A DNA stretch of 64,000 bases, from NCBI RefSeq assembly GCF_036226665.1, contig NZ_CP109007.1, positions 8,238,281 through 8,302,280 on the forward strand, given 5' to 3'. This stretch comes from Streptomyces sp. NBC_00691. Its GTDB lineage: Bacteria; Actinomycetota; Actinomycetes; Streptomycetales; Streptomycetaceae. The notes under the pieces were generated by a model. That model was not told the DNA's origin. It did no database searches and saw only the letters and a program-made list of their open reading frames with translations. The stretch's first letter is position 1; each line of letters opens with the position of its first letter. Of this stretch, positions 35,704-45,111 are shown in pieces. The translations under genes were made by a program, and so were the position numbers.

Positions 35704-36843
35704 TTACGGGGCTGCCGGGCCGGTGGTGAAGAACGCCGTCATCTGCTCCAGGCCCTGCGGGCCGAACATCGTGTCCAGGCTCTGGGCGGAGTCGGCGGCG
35801 GAGGCTTCGCTGCGCGGGAAGAGGGCTTCCTCGTAGGCGGTCAGGGCGGCCTCGGTGTCGCCGGGGCGGGCGGCGATGGCCAGGGCGAGTTCGGCGCCGT
35901 CGAACATGGCGAGGTTCGCGCCTTCGCCGGCGAAGGGCGACATCACGTGGGCGGCGTCGCCGAGCAGGGTCACGCCGGGCACGCGGTCCCAGCGGTGGCC
36001 CACCGGCAGGGCATGGATGCGGCGCGGGGTCATGGTGTCCGCGTCGGCGATCAGGCCGCGCAGGGCCTCGTCCCAGCCCTCGAAGCGGGCGAGGACGGCC
36101 TGCTTGGCCGCCGGCAGGTCGGTGAAGTCGACGGTGTCCAGCCAGTCCTCGTCCGCCTTGAGGGCGGTGTAGACGTGCAGGCTGCCGTCGTTCTCCTTGT
36201 GGGCGAGAAAGCCGCGTTCCTCGCCGAGGCAGATGAAGAACCCTCCGCCGATCACGGCCGCGCTGCGCGGGTGACGGGTGTCCGCGTTCAGCAGGTCGGT
36301 CTCGACGAAGGAGATGCCGGTGTAGGCGGGCGTGGCGTCGGAGAGCAGGGGGCGCACGCGTGACCAGGCGCCGTCGGCGCCGATCAGCAGGTCGGTGGTG
36401 ATGGCGGAGCCGTCGGCAAAGGTCACCTTGTGGCGTCCGCCCGACAGGGCGCGGACCCCGGTGACCTTCTTTCCCCAGTGGACGGTGCCGTCGGGGAGGG
36501 CGTCGAGGAGCAGGTCGCGCAGGTCGCCGCGGTCGACCTCGGGCCGGCCGCCGGTGCCGTCGTCCTCCTCCGAGACGTGGACGGTGCCGTCGGGGCCTAG
36601 CAGGCGCATGGCCTGACCGCCCTCATGAATGATCTTGAGGAAGCCGTCGTGGAGGTCGGCGGTGTGCAGGGCCTTCTGGCCGTTCTCCTCGTGGATGTCG
36701 AGCATGCCGCCCTGGGTGCGGGCCTCCCTCGACGCCTCCAGCTCGAAGACGGCCGCCTCGATGCCGTGGACGTGGAGGACACGGGCGGCGGTGAGGCCGC
36801 CGAGACCTCCGCCGATGATCGCGATGGGGTGATGCGTGTTCAT
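35704..36843 (-). CDS. FAD-dependent monooxygenase, TetX-like
   Basis: A 379-residue class A flavoprotein monooxygenase. The N-terminal dinucleotide motif is IIGGGLGGLTAARVL. GADGAWSRVRP is the DG motif, and LLGDAAHVMSPFAGEGANLA the GD motif. The EARTQGGMLDIHEENGQKAL segment resembles Tet(X) tetracycline-inactivating enzymes, but substrates vary and none can be read from sequence. Upstream operators CGAACATGTTCG and CGAACAAGTTCG match the site before the neighbouring TetR gene, so the enzyme is probably induced by that regulator's ligand. Confidence 0.85.
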   Translation of the reverse strand: MNTHHPIAIIGGGLGGLTAARVLHVHGIEAAVFELEASREARTQGGMLDIHEENGQKALHTADLHDGFLKIIHEGGQAMRLLGPDGTVHVSEEDDGTGGRPEVDRGDLRDLLLDALPDGTVHWGKKVTGVRALSGGRHKVTFADGSAITTDLLIGADGAWSRVRPLLSDATPAYTGISFVETDLLNADTRHPRSAAVIGGGFFICLGEERGFLAHKENDGSLHVYTALKADEDWLDTVDFTDLPAAKQAVLARFEGWDEALRGLIADADTMTPRRIHALPVGHRWDRVPGVTLLGDAAHVMSPFAGEGANLAMFDGAELALAIAARPGDTEAALTAYEEALFPRSEASAADSAQSLDTMFGPQGLEQMTAFFTTGPAAP

Positions 36844-36910
36844 GGGGTGCTCCTAGAGGTGTGGGGGATGACGCTGCGGCCGCCCTTGCCGACTCACCTC
36901 TCCACCGTAA

Positions 36911-36937
36911 CGAACATGTTCGTAGCGAACAAGTTCG
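36911..36937. promoter_or_regulatory. TetR operators upstream of the monooxygenase
   Basis: Two adjacent palindromes, CGAACATGTTCG (36911-36922) and CGAACAAGTTCG (36926-36937), lie about 70 bases before the leftward monooxygenase start. The first is identical to the site in front of the TetR gene (37747-37758). Confidence 0.75.
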
Positions 36938-37037
36938 TTCGGGGGTTTGTTGCGTCCCTTCTGCGCGGTATGGGCGCGGGCCGAAACGCGAACGGCGCCC
37001 CGAACGGAACGCCGCAGCCCTTGGAACCTCCCGCAGA

Positions 37038-37733
37038 TCAGCCGGTGGCGCCCGGAACGGGGGTGTGGAGGATGCCGTTGATCACAAGGTCGAAGCCCCA
37101 GGACAGCCGTGCGTCTTGCGTGCCGGACAGCAGCGCCGGCAAGTGCGCCTTGATCATCGGGTGCTCGGCCTCGTCCACGCCGTACGCGGCGCGGGTGAGC
37201 GCGTCCCAGTCGTCCTGGCTCATCGGGTCGCGTTCCTGGCTCCCGTGCTCGGCGGCGGTGGCGGTCGCGTACTGCAGGAGGTTGTCCACGCCCCAGGCGA
37301 CCTGCTCGCGCGGGGCGCCGCTGCGGGAGAGCAGCAGCAGGAGGCGTTCGACCAGGTCGAGGTAGTTCGCGCCGCTCGGGCGGGCGACCAGGGCGGAACG
37401 GGCGAGCTGCGGGTGCTGGAAGAGCAGGCGGGTGTAAGAGGTCAGGACCGCGACGAGTTCTTCGCGCCAGTCAGCCCCCGGCCGGTCGGCGGGCAGGTCC
37501 ACCTCGCCCAGGAGCGCGTCCAGGACGGCGGCGTGCAGCTCGGCGGTGTTGGCAACGTAGACGTAGAGCGAGGCCGGACCGGTGTCCAGCTCCTGGGCCA
37601 GGCGCCGCATGGTCACCTTCTCCAGCCCCTCGGACCGCATGACCCGCACCGCCACCTCGACGATCCCCCGCCGCGTCAGGGCCGGCTTCGCGGGGCGTTC
37701 ACGCCGGCTGATCGGTTCTCGCTTCACAGTCAT
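37038..37733 (-). CDS. TetR-family repressor of the monooxygenase
   Basis: A 231-residue TetR regulator. The helix-turn-helix is RRGIVEVAVRVMRSEGLEKV, then TMRRLAQELDTGPASLYVYV, and the C-terminal domain is of the TetR_C class (LEKV..RRLA, ARPSGANYLDLVERLLLLLS). The ATG at 37733 is preferred because the operator CGAACATGTTCG lies 14 bases upstream, giving autoregulation. The same operator precedes the monooxygenase on the same strand. Ligand unknown; an aromatic antibiotic would fit the class. Confidence 0.85.
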   Translation of the reverse strand: MTVKREPISRRERPAKPALTRRGIVEVAVRVMRSEGLEKVTMRRLAQELDTGPASLYVYVANTAELHAAVLDALLGEVDLPADRPGADWREELVAVLTSYTRLLFQHPQLARSALVARPSGANYLDLVERLLLLLSRSGAPREQVAWGVDNLLQYATATAAEHGSQERDPMSQDDWDALTRAAYGVDEAEHPMIKAHLPALLSGTQDARLSWGFDLVINGILHTPVPGATG

Positions 37734-37746
37734 ACACCGATCGTAA

Positions 37747-37758
37747 CGAACATGTTCG
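37747..37758. promoter_or_regulatory. TetR autoregulatory operator
   Basis: The palindrome CGAACATGTTCG sits 14 bases upstream of the TetR ATG and is identical to the first operator before the monooxygenase gene. Confidence 0.75.
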
Positions 37759-37776
37759 CCATTCGGGGGTGCGGGA

Positions 37777-38061
37777 TCACACCTTGCCCGGCCCGCCAGC
37801 GGGGCCGGCATCCTGCGCGAGCTCCTTCGCCCTGAGAATCCGGCTGCCGGACTGGTACGCCTGCCAGGCCACCGGCCAGGCGAGGGCGAGCACCGCCAGC
37901 GCCACCACGGTGCCGAACCCCTCCGGGTCCCGCGCCCCCGGGGACCCCGTCAGGCCACCCACGACCACCAGCCCTGGTCCGACCGCCCCCGCCGTCCAGC
38001 CCGTGCCCCGACCGGACACGAGCGCGCACACGGCCGCGGCGAGAAGGATTAATGCCAGCAC
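37777..38061 (-). CDS. small membrane protein, possibly the detached tail of ltrA
   Basis: A 94-residue frame with two hydrophobic segments (MLALILLAAAVCALVSG and TVVALAVLALAWPVAWQAYQ) and a charged C-terminus (ILRAKELAQDAG). It begins just after the stop of the broken ltrA frame on the same strand. It could be a small independent membrane protein or the C-terminal helices of LtrA separated by a stop or frameshift. Confidence 0.45.
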   Translation of the reverse strand: MLALILLAAAVCALVSGRGTGWTAGAVGPGLVVVGGLTGSPGARDPEGFGTVVALAVLALAWPVAWQAYQSGSRILRAKELAQDAGPAGGPGKV

Positions 38062-38092
38062 GCCGGCCTCGGCGGCCGGCCGGGCTGCGGCA

Positions 38093-39095
38093 TCACGTCA
38101 CCGGCCTGCTCCACCGCCCGCCCCAGCGCAGCGCCGCCACCACCCCGGCGAACAAACAGCGCAGCGCCAGCACCAGCCGCACCGGCAGCGCCCGCGGCGC
38201 CAGCAGCGGCAGCCCGTACGAGCCGGTGCGCAGCGCCAGCGACCAGACCAGCACCAAGACCGCGAACACCCCGACTCCGACCGCGCGCACCCCGCCGTCC
38301 CACTCCTCCTCGCTCGCCGCGGACACCGACTGCACCAGCCCCTCACCCAGCACGATCAGCACGAACAGCCCCAGACGCTCTGACAGATGCTCGATGTCTG
38401 CGGCCACGACCTGCGGCTTCCGCCGCATCCTGCTCCGGACGCGGTCGACCCGCGCATGGGCCTCCTCAGGCGGCAGGGCGGCATTGCGCCGCTCCTCGCG
38501 CCGCAGCCAGTGCTCCGCCCGCTCCTCCGCGTCCGCCCACTTCTGGTCGACCTCCGCCTGGAGTGCCTCCCGGCTGACGCGCACCATGACCGCCATGTCG
38601 ATCACCAGCCCCGCCGCCCACAGCCACAACCGGCCATCTCCGTGCACCCACAACGACACCACCCGCGGCGTGAGACCGACCCCCAGCTGGATGATCGGCA
38701 GGTCCGCGACCACATGTCCGCGCCCGCTCCGCCACCCGGGACGCGATGAGCCGCACCACGATGTACGCGAGAGCGAAGGCACGGGCCTTCTCGTCCGACT
38801 CGTGGACCCCCGGCACGGCGGCCGCCATCACCGCCATCCCGAACATCGCCGCGACGACCGCCACTACCCGGGCCCGCTCCCCCGCCACGTTCCCGTACAT
38901 GGTCGACATGACCCAGGTGAACCAGAACGCCAGGAACAGCACCGCGTACTGACCCAACGACGTCCAGCTCGGCCCCGCATGCAGCAGGTGCGCCAGCTGC
39001 CCCACCCCCGCGACCGCGATCAGGTCGAAAGACAACTCCAACCACGAGGCGTGCCGCTCACCACCCCCCGGCCCGGAGGTGGGAGAACTGCTCAT
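38093..39095 (-). pseudogene. ltrA: frameshifted low-temperature-requirement A (LtrA) family gene
   Basis: The first part, from an ATG at 39095, encodes HASWLELSFDLIAVAGVGQL and further helices to VVRLIASRVAERA. The match then jumps frame near 38725 to HVVADLPIIQLGVGLTPRVV, IEHLSERLGLFVLIVLGEGL and more helices to 38093. Both halves are typical of the multi-helix LtrA family, whose role is undefined. The frameshift should inactivate the gene. Confidence 0.75.
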
Positions 39096-39127
39096 CGAAG
39101 TAGATATAAAAGAATTATGTTCACTAA

Positions 39128-39560
39128 ATGATCGTTTCAGAATGCCGCTGCGGAGACGCCGGCGGTCCATGGAATAATCCCTTCCACGCTGTGACACCGG
39201 AGCAGCCCACAGTCTCCGCCGGGACATCCCGCCACGCGACACCCGTCCGCAGCACGAACAGGACGCCGACGAGTGCCGCCGGTCCGGAATACGCAGCCGC
39301 CCGGGGTGGCGATGGCGCCGTTCGGGAGCGGGCGGCAGCAACGGGGCCACCCGCTCCCACAGGCGGTCAGGAACAAGATCGGCGCGCACCCCGGACTCCC
39401 TGCCGATGAAGGTCGCTGAGCATGAGTCCCGCATCTCAACTCATTCAGGGCGTTCAGCGTCTCGTCGACGTGCCGCCAAGCGGTGGCCTGGGACATCCCG
39501 GCGGCGGCTCGGTTCCGCCCATGCTGACAGCGGTCATTCCCGCTCGGCGGCATGCATACC
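39128..39560 (-). pseudogene. IS5-like transposase remnant
   Basis: Leftward fragments in several frames match IS5-type transposases: MSQATAWRHVDETLNAL, then DLVPDRLWERVAPLLPPAPE and ALVGVLFVLRTGVAWRDVPA. The segment ends at 39128-39142 with GATCGTTTCAGAATG, the same end sequence as the remnant at 33519. The catalytic core is missing. Confidence 0.65.
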
Positions 39561-39690
39561 ATTGCATGAACGGCATCCAGGCCGGGCTTCCAGGTCCGCT
39601 CACCAGCGGCGATGCCGCCAGTTCGCCTGGTTCCGCAAGGACGCGGAGCAGTGGGGTGCTGGGGAGGTACAGAGAGAAACGGGGGGCGGC

Positions 39691-42441
39691 ATGCATCTGC
39701 GGGTGCTACTGGGGCGCGATACGGAGCGCCGCGCGCTGGCTGCCCTGGTCGAGCAGGGGGCCGCCGGTTCGGGCGGCGCTACGGTGATCACCGGGGCGCC
39801 GGGGATCGGCAAGTCGGCGCTGGTCGCGGAGGCCGCAGGCGCGGCGGCACGCGGTGGGACCCGTGTGATCACCGCTGTGGGGGTCCAGTCGGAGGAAGAC
39901 CTGCCTTGTGCGGGTCTTCACCAGTTGGTTCACCAACTGAGGGACGGAATCGACGACTTGCCGGGACGTCAGCGCAGCGCGCTGCTCGCGGCCGTCGGGC
40001 TGGTCGACGAGGCCGTACCCGATCTGTACCTCGTCGGCTTGGCCGCGCTGACCCTGCTGACGGACTCGGCGGCGAAGACGCCATTGCTGGTGGTCGTCGA
40101 GGACGCCCACTGGATGGACCGTGCCAGCCTCGATGTGCTCGGGTTCGTGGCGCGGCGGATCGAATCAGACCCCCTCGTTCTGCTCGCCATCACCCGGCGC
40201 CTCGACGACCGCCTCAGCAGTGCCGGCCTGCCCGTGCTGCACCTGGGCCCTCTGACGGACGAGGTGTCGGGTGAGGTGCTGGATGCGGTGGCCCCCGGAC
40301 TGGGGCAGCAGGTCAGACGGCGGCTGTTGGAGGAGGCCGCCGGAAACCCGCTGGCGCTGACCGAACTGCCGGTCGCGCTGCAGTCGGTCGGCGGGGCGTA
40401 CGCGCTCAATCCGGGTCCGCTGCCGCTGACCGCGCGGCTGGAGCGGACGTTCACGGCACGGGTCTCCCGTCTGCCGGCCGACACCCGCGCGGTCCTGCTC
40501 CTCTCGGCCCTCAACGGTGACGGGACGATGGAGGAATGCCTCGACGCGGCGACCCGGATGCTTGGGACGGCCGTCGGCGTCGGTGCTTTCGAGGCGGCGA
40601 TCGACGCGGGCCTGGTGGAGGCCCAGGGGTTGATCTTCAGGCACCCCCTCGTCCGCTCGGCGATGCACCACGCCGCCACCGCCGTGGAACGCCAAGCCGC
40701 GCACGCCGCGCTGGCCGCCGCGCTCCAGGGACAGCCCGATCGGCAGGCATGGCACCGTGCCGCCGCCACCGCCGGTCTCGACGAGAGAGTGGCACGGGAT
40801 CTGGACTCCACTGCCGGCAGAGCCCTGCGGCGAGGCGGTGTCGCCGCGGCTCTCGCCGCGCTGAGGCGGGCGGCGGAGCTGACGAAGGACCCCTCCGCGC
40901 GGGCGGACCGGCTGCTCCGGGCGGCGGAGCTCGCACTGGAGTCGGGCCAAGGAGACGATGCGGCGCACCTGCTGATTCAGGCACGCTCACTGGACCTTTC
41001 GGTCCGGGACCGAGGCCGCGCGGCCTGGGTCAGCATCGCTCTGGCCGAGGGGACGCGGGGCGAGGGCGCCGCGACCGCCGAGCTGGCCGAACTGGCGGTC
41101 GAGATCGCCGCCGGCGGCGAGTCGACACTGGGGCTGCGCATGCTGTGGAGCGCGGTCTTGCAGTGCTTCTGGGGGGAGCCGGGCCCGGCCGCCCGCGAGC
41201 GGGTGGCCGCCGCCGCCGACCGGATGCCCGTGCCTGCCGACAACGCCGACCTGGTCGCTCTGCGGGCGTACTCGGCGCCGGTCGAGCGTGGGGAAGGAGT
41301 CATGGAGGGCCTGGCGGGTCAGCTGGAGCGCTCATCGGAGAACGCGGAGGGGGACCAGCTCCTAGGCGCCGCCGCCGTGACGGTGGGCGCTCCCGCCCTG
41401 GCGAGCCGGCTGACGGCAAGGTCGCTGGACGCCCTGCGAGCACAGGGCAGGCTGTCGATGCTGGCCCGCGCCCTCTGCGTCCAGGCGGGGAGCGCCGCAC
41501 GGCTGGGTGACGTGCGTGCCGGCTCCCTCGCCGTGGAGGAAGCCTCGTCGCTCGCCCGTGAGACCGGTCAGCCCCTCGTGCACGCGATGGTGAACGCCAT
41601 CCGCGCGCAGCTTGCCGCCGTCAGCGGCGATCCGGCGGCAGAGGCATGGGCGGCGGAAGCCGAACGCGAGGCCCTTCCCAGCGGAGGACGCCCGGTGCTG
41701 GCCATCATGCAGATGGCCCGCGGGCAGGCGGCCCTCTGCCAGGGCCGCTACGGCGACGCGTTCGGCCACCTGCACCGCGTCTTCGACCCGGCCGACCCCG
41801 CCTTCCATCCCTGGCTGCGCTTCTACGCGGTCGCGGAGCTGGCCGAGGCGGCGGTGCGCAGCGAATCCGCGGAGGTGGCACGCGACATCGTGCGGGAGCT
41901 GACCCCGCTCGGCGACTCGACGTCCTCGCCCGCCCTGCTCTGCGGGTTGCGACTGGGCCGGGCCCTGCTGAGCCCGCAGGACGCCGCCGAGCCGCTGTAC
42001 AGGGCGGCCCTCGACGCCGTCCCCACGGACTGGCCGTTCGAGGGCGCGCGGGCACGCCTCGCCCTGGGCGAGTGGCTGCGGCGTCACCGGCGGCCAGCGG
42101 AGTCCCGCGTCGCCCTCCAGGCCGCACGCGAGATCTTCGACGCCCTCGGCGCGTCGGCATGGGCGGAGCGGGCACGACAGGAGCTGCGCGCCGCGGGCGC
42201 GTCGTCCCCGCGCCAGGATCCGGCCGCGGCCGACCGGCTGACCTCGACCGAGCTGCACGTCGCGCAGCTCGCCGCGCAGGGTCTGACGAACCGTGAGATC
42301 GGCGAGCGGTTGTACGTCTCGCCCCGGACGGTGAGTACCCATCTCCAGCGGATGTTCCCCAAACTGGGGGTCACGTCCCGCGGCGAACTCGCCGGGGTGC
42401 TCGGCGGCACGACGACATACCCCGAAAGCGCAGCGTCATGA
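39691..42441 (+). CDS. LAL-type LuxR transcriptional regulator
   Basis: A 916-residue large ATP-binding regulator of the LuxR family. Walker A is GAPGIGKS (35-42) and Walker B LLVVVEDAHW, in a STAND-type AAA+ domain. A long middle region of TPR-like helices follows, and a C-terminal LuxR helix-turn-helix: HVAQLAAQGLTNREIGERLY then VSPRTVSTHLQRMFPKLGV. LAL proteins usually activate nearby operons when a ligand and ATP bind. The hydrolase, Dps and serine hydrolase genes downstream are candidate targets. The ATG at 39691 lies just before the conserved N-terminus. Confidence 0.9.
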   Translation: MHLRVLLGRDTERRALAALVEQGAAGSGGATVITGAPGIGKSALVAEAAGAAARGGTRVITAVGVQSEEDLPCAGLHQLVHQLRDGIDDLPGRQRSALLAAVGLVDEAVPDLYLVGLAALTLLTDSAAKTPLLVVVEDAHWMDRASLDVLGFVARRIESDPLVLLAITRRLDDRLSSAGLPVLHLGPLTDEVSGEVLDAVAPGLGQQVRRRLLEEAAGNPLALTELPVALQSVGGAYALNPGPLPLTARLERTFTARVSRLPADTRAVLLLSALNGDGTMEECLDAATRMLGTAVGVGAFEAAIDAGLVEAQGLIFRHPLVRSAMHHAATAVERQAAHAALAAALQGQPDRQAWHRAAATAGLDERVARDLDSTAGRALRRGGVAAALAALRRAAELTKDPSARADRLLRAAELALESGQGDDAAHLLIQARSLDLSVRDRGRAAWVSIALAEGTRGEGAATAELAELAVEIAAGGESTLGLRMLWSAVLQCFWGEPGPAARERVAAAADRMPVPADNADLVALRAYSAPVERGEGVMEGLAGQLERSSENAEGDQLLGAAAVTVGAPALASRLTARSLDALRAQGRLSMLARALCVQAGSAARLGDVRAGSLAVEEASSLARETGQPLVHAMVNAIRAQLAAVSGDPAAEAWAAEAEREALPSGGRPVLAIMQMARGQAALCQGRYGDAFGHLHRVFDPADPAFHPWLRFYAVAELAEAAVRSESAEVARDIVRELTPLGDSTSSPALLCGLRLGRALLSPQDAAEPLYRAALDAVPTDWPFEGARARLALGEWLRRHRRPAESRVALQAAREIFDALGASAWAERARQELRAAGASSPRQDPAAADRLTSTELHVAQLAAQGLTNREIGERLYVSPRTVSTHLQRMFPKLGVTSRGELAGVLGGTTTYPESAAS

Positions 42442-42570
42442 CGTACGCGGAAGACGCGGCACCATGACGTACGTCGGAGCCGTAGTCCGACGGACGCGGA
42501 CCGACCCGCTTGATTCCTAGGTTTGTGCCATGCCCGGTACGCACACGGCGGACGGGCGGGAAGGCACACC

Positions 42571-43404
42571 ATGGGAACCATCACCGTCGGCACCGAGGGC
42601 TCGACCGGCATCGACCTCTACTACGAGGACCACGGGTCGGGCCAGCCGGTCGTCCTGATCCACGGCTACCCGCTGGACGGGCAGTCGTGGGAGAAGCAGA
42701 CCGATGCGCTGGTCAAGGCCGGCTACCGCGTCATCACCTACGACCGCCGTGGCTTCGGCCGGTCGAGCAAGACTATGACGGGCTACGACTACGACACCTT
42801 CGCCGCCGACCTGGACACCGTACTGACCCAGCTGGACCTGCGTGACGTGGTTCTCGTCGGGTTCTCGATGGGCTCGGGCGAGGTCGCCCGCTACCTCGGT
42901 ACCTACGGCTCGGAGCGGGTGGCGAAGGCGGCGTTCCTCGGTTCGCTCCAGCCGTTCCTTCTGCAGACGCCGGACAACCCCACCGGTGTGCCGCTGAGCG
43001 TCTTCGACGGCATCGCGGAGCAGGCGGAGGCCGACCGCTACGCCTGGTACGAGAGCTTCTTCGTCGACTTCTTCAACACCGACGAGACGCTTGAGTCGCG
43101 GCTCAGCGAGGCCGCGCTGCGGGCGAACTGGGTCACCGCCGTCGACTCGGCGCCCATGGCCGCGTACGCGTGCGTCCCGGCGTGGCTGACGGACTTCCGG
43201 GCCGACGTGGAGCGCATCGACGTGCCGTCGCTGATCCTGCACGGGACCGCCGACCGCATCCTGCCGATCGACGCCACGGCCCGCGAGTTCCGACGCCACC
43301 TGCCCGAAGCGCGGTACGTCGAGATCGACGGCGCTCCGCACGGTCTGCTGCTCACCCACGCGGCCGAGGTCAACGCCGCCCTGCTCGACTTCCTCGCCGC
43401 CTGA
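42571..43404 (+). CDS. alpha/beta hydrolase of the cofactor-free haloperoxidase type
   Basis: A 277-residue alpha/beta-hydrolase. The nucleophile elbow is GFSMGSGEVARYL, the oxyanion region VVLIHGYPLDGQSWEKQ, the acid lies in LILHGTADRILPID, and the catalytic His in IDGAPHGLLLTHA. It closely resembles non-heme chloroperoxidases, which are esterases able to perhydrolyse acids. The ATG at 42571 precedes the first strand. The dps gene follows after 34 bases, so they may form an operon linked to oxidative chemistry. Confidence 0.88.
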   Translation: MGTITVGTEGSTGIDLYYEDHGSGQPVVLIHGYPLDGQSWEKQTDALVKAGYRVITYDRRGFGRSSKTMTGYDYDTFAADLDTVLTQLDLRDVVLVGFSMGSGEVARYLGTYGSERVAKAAFLGSLQPFLLQTPDNPTGVPLSVFDGIAEQAEADRYAWYESFFVDFFNTDETLESRLSEAALRANWVTAVDSAPMAAYACVPAWLTDFRADVERIDVPSLILHGTADRILPIDATAREFRRHLPEARYVEIDGAPHGLLLTHAAEVNAALLDFLAA

Positions 43405-43438
43405 GAGCCGGCGCTTGTCACGAAAGGACCGCACTCCT

Positions 43439-43912
43439 GTGCCGGTTGTGAACAACCCCCTGCCGCAGCGCGACCGCGAGACCGCGGGTGCGGCGCTGCA
43501 GGCGACCCTGACCGACCTCCTCGGCCTGTCCCTGGTGGCCAAGCAGGCCCACTGGAATGTGTACGGCCCGCGCTTCCGCTCGGTCCACCTCCAGCTCGAC
43601 GAGGCCGCCACCATCGCCCGGAACCACGCCGACACGGTGGCCGAGCGCGCGGCCGCCCTGGGCGTCAGCCCGGACGGACGGGCCGGGACCATCGCGAACA
43701 CCAGTGGCGTGCCCGTCTTTCCGCCGGGCTGGACCAAGGACAGCGACGCCGTTGACGCCTTGGTGCACGCGCTCTCCGCCGTGACCGAGAGGCTGCGTGA
43801 GCGCATCGTCGCGATGGGCCCGGTGGATGTCGTCACCGAGGACCTCCTCGTCGGACTCACGGCCGATCTCGAGAAGCAGAGCTGGATGTTCCAGGCGGAG
43901 AACCGGGTCTGA
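43439..43912 (+). CDS. dps: Dps-family DNA-binding ferritin-like protein
   Basis: A 157-residue miniferritin that stores iron using H2O2 and protects DNA. The ferroxidase signature spans the first two helices: KQAHWNVYGPRFRSVHLQLD and EAATIARNHADTVAERAAAL. The GTG at 43439 (MPVVNNPLPQRDRETAG) follows GAAAGGA. The stop overlaps the next ATG by one base (TGATG), so translation of the serine hydrolase is coupled. Confidence 0.93.
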   Translation: MPVVNNPLPQRDRETAGAALQATLTDLLGLSLVAKQAHWNVYGPRFRSVHLQLDEAATIARNHADTVAERAAALGVSPDGRAGTIANTSGVPVFPPGWTKDSDAVDALVHALSAVTERLRERIVAMGPVDVVTEDLLVGLTADLEKQSWMFQAENRV

Positions 43913-45072
43913 TGGGGGAGAAGGGCATGGGTGTCGAGGGCACGAGCACCGCCCGGTTCGAGCCGGTACGGGCGGCGCTGGCGGCACACCTCGAAGCCGG
44001 CGAGGAGCTGGGCGCGTCGATCGCCGTCGATGTGGACGGGGTCATGGAAGTCGATCTCTGGGGTGGCCACGCGGACGAAGCACGGACCGTTCCGTGGCAC
44101 CGGGACACTTTGGTGAGCCTGTGGTCGACCACGAAGACCCTCACCAATCTCGCGGCCCTCATCCTCGTCGACCGGGGCGCGCTGGATCTGCACCGCCCGG
44201 TGGCGCACTACTGGCCCGAGTTCGCCGCCCAGGGAAAAAAACACATCGAGGTGCGTCACGTCCTGGCCCACACCTCGGGACTGTCCGGCTGGGAGCAGCC
44301 CTTCTCCATGGAGGACCTCTACGACCGGCCCACCGCGAGTGCCCGGCTGGCCGCACAGGCACCCTGGTGGGAGCCGGGCTCCGCGTCCGGCTACCACGTC
44401 CAGACCCAGGGGCAGTTGGTGGGAGAGCTCGTCCGGCGGGTCAGCGGCCGCAGCCTGACAGAGTTCGTCGCCACCGAGATCGCCGAGCCGGCGCAGGCTG
44501 ATGTCCAGATCGGCGCGCGACGGGCCGACTGGCCGCGTATCGCCGATCTGGTGGCCCCCTCGCAGCCAATCGGCATGCCCACGGGTCTTGATCCCGAGGG
44601 GATCTTCATCAGGACGTTGCTCGGAAGCCCCGCGCGTGACGAGCACGTCGACACCCCGCAGTGGCGCTCCGCCGAACTCGGAGCCGTCAACGGACACGGC
44701 AACGCACGTGGCCTGGCCCGAGCGCTCTCCGTCGTCTCGCGGCGCGGCGAGGTCAACGGCCGCCGGCTTCTCTCCGAGGAGACGGTGGACAAGGTGTTCG
44801 ACGTCCAGGCCGACGGAGTCGACCTGTTTCTGGGCGTCCCCGTCCGCTGGGGCGTCGGCTACGCCCTCGCCGATCCGAGGACGATGCCGCACATGCCCAC
44901 TGGGAGAATCTGCTTCTGGGTCGGCAGGGGCGGGTCGATCGTCATGATGGACCTCGACCGGCGCGTCACGTTCTCGTACACCATGAACCGGGTGGGCGAC
45001 GGGCTCCTCGGTTCGGAGCGCACGCACATCTACCTCAGGCACGTCTACGAAGTCCTGGAGGGTACCGGCTGA
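43912..45072 (+). CDS. beta-lactamase-fold serine hydrolase
   Basis: A 386-residue serine hydrolase of the class C beta-lactamase/esterase fold (Pfam beta-lactamase). The SxxK motif is S72-T-T-K75 in LVSLWSTTKTLTNLAA, and the second motif is SGYHVQTQG. HVLAHTSGLSGWEQPF is typical of EstB-like esterases. There is no signal peptide, so it acts inside the cell and is unlikely to be a true beta-lactamase. It is coupled to dps; a hairpin terminator follows. Confidence 0.88.
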   Translation: MGEKGMGVEGTSTARFEPVRAALAAHLEAGEELGASIAVDVDGVMEVDLWGGHADEARTVPWHRDTLVSLWSTTKTLTNLAALILVDRGALDLHRPVAHYWPEFAAQGKKHIEVRHVLAHTSGLSGWEQPFSMEDLYDRPTASARLAAQAPWWEPGSASGYHVQTQGQLVGELVRRVSGRSLTEFVATEIAEPAQADVQIGARRADWPRIADLVAPSQPIGMPTGLDPEGIFIRTLLGSPARDEHVDTPQWRSAELGAVNGHGNARGLARALSVVSRRGEVNGRRLLSEETVDKVFDVQADGVDLFLGVPVRWGVGYALADPRTMPHMPTGRICFWVGRGGSIVMMDLDRRVTFSYTMNRVGDGLLGSERTHIYLRHVYEVLEGTG

Positions 45073-45078
45073 GGTGTG

Positions 45079-45109
45079 GCCGTAGGCTCCGCGCGGGGGA
45101 GCCTACGGC
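45079..45109. terminator. hairpin terminator after serine hydrolase gene
   Basis: Perfect 12-base arms GCCGTAGGCTCC and complement (45079-45090 and 45098-45109) with a 7-base loop, 7 bases past the stop codon. Confidence 0.8.
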
Positions 45110-45111
45110 CC

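Noticed and set aside
43912..45072. Beta-lactamase antibiotic resistance gene
   Set aside because: The fold and SxxK motif fit, but there is no signal peptide and the pattern matches EstB-like esterases. A resistance role is not supported.
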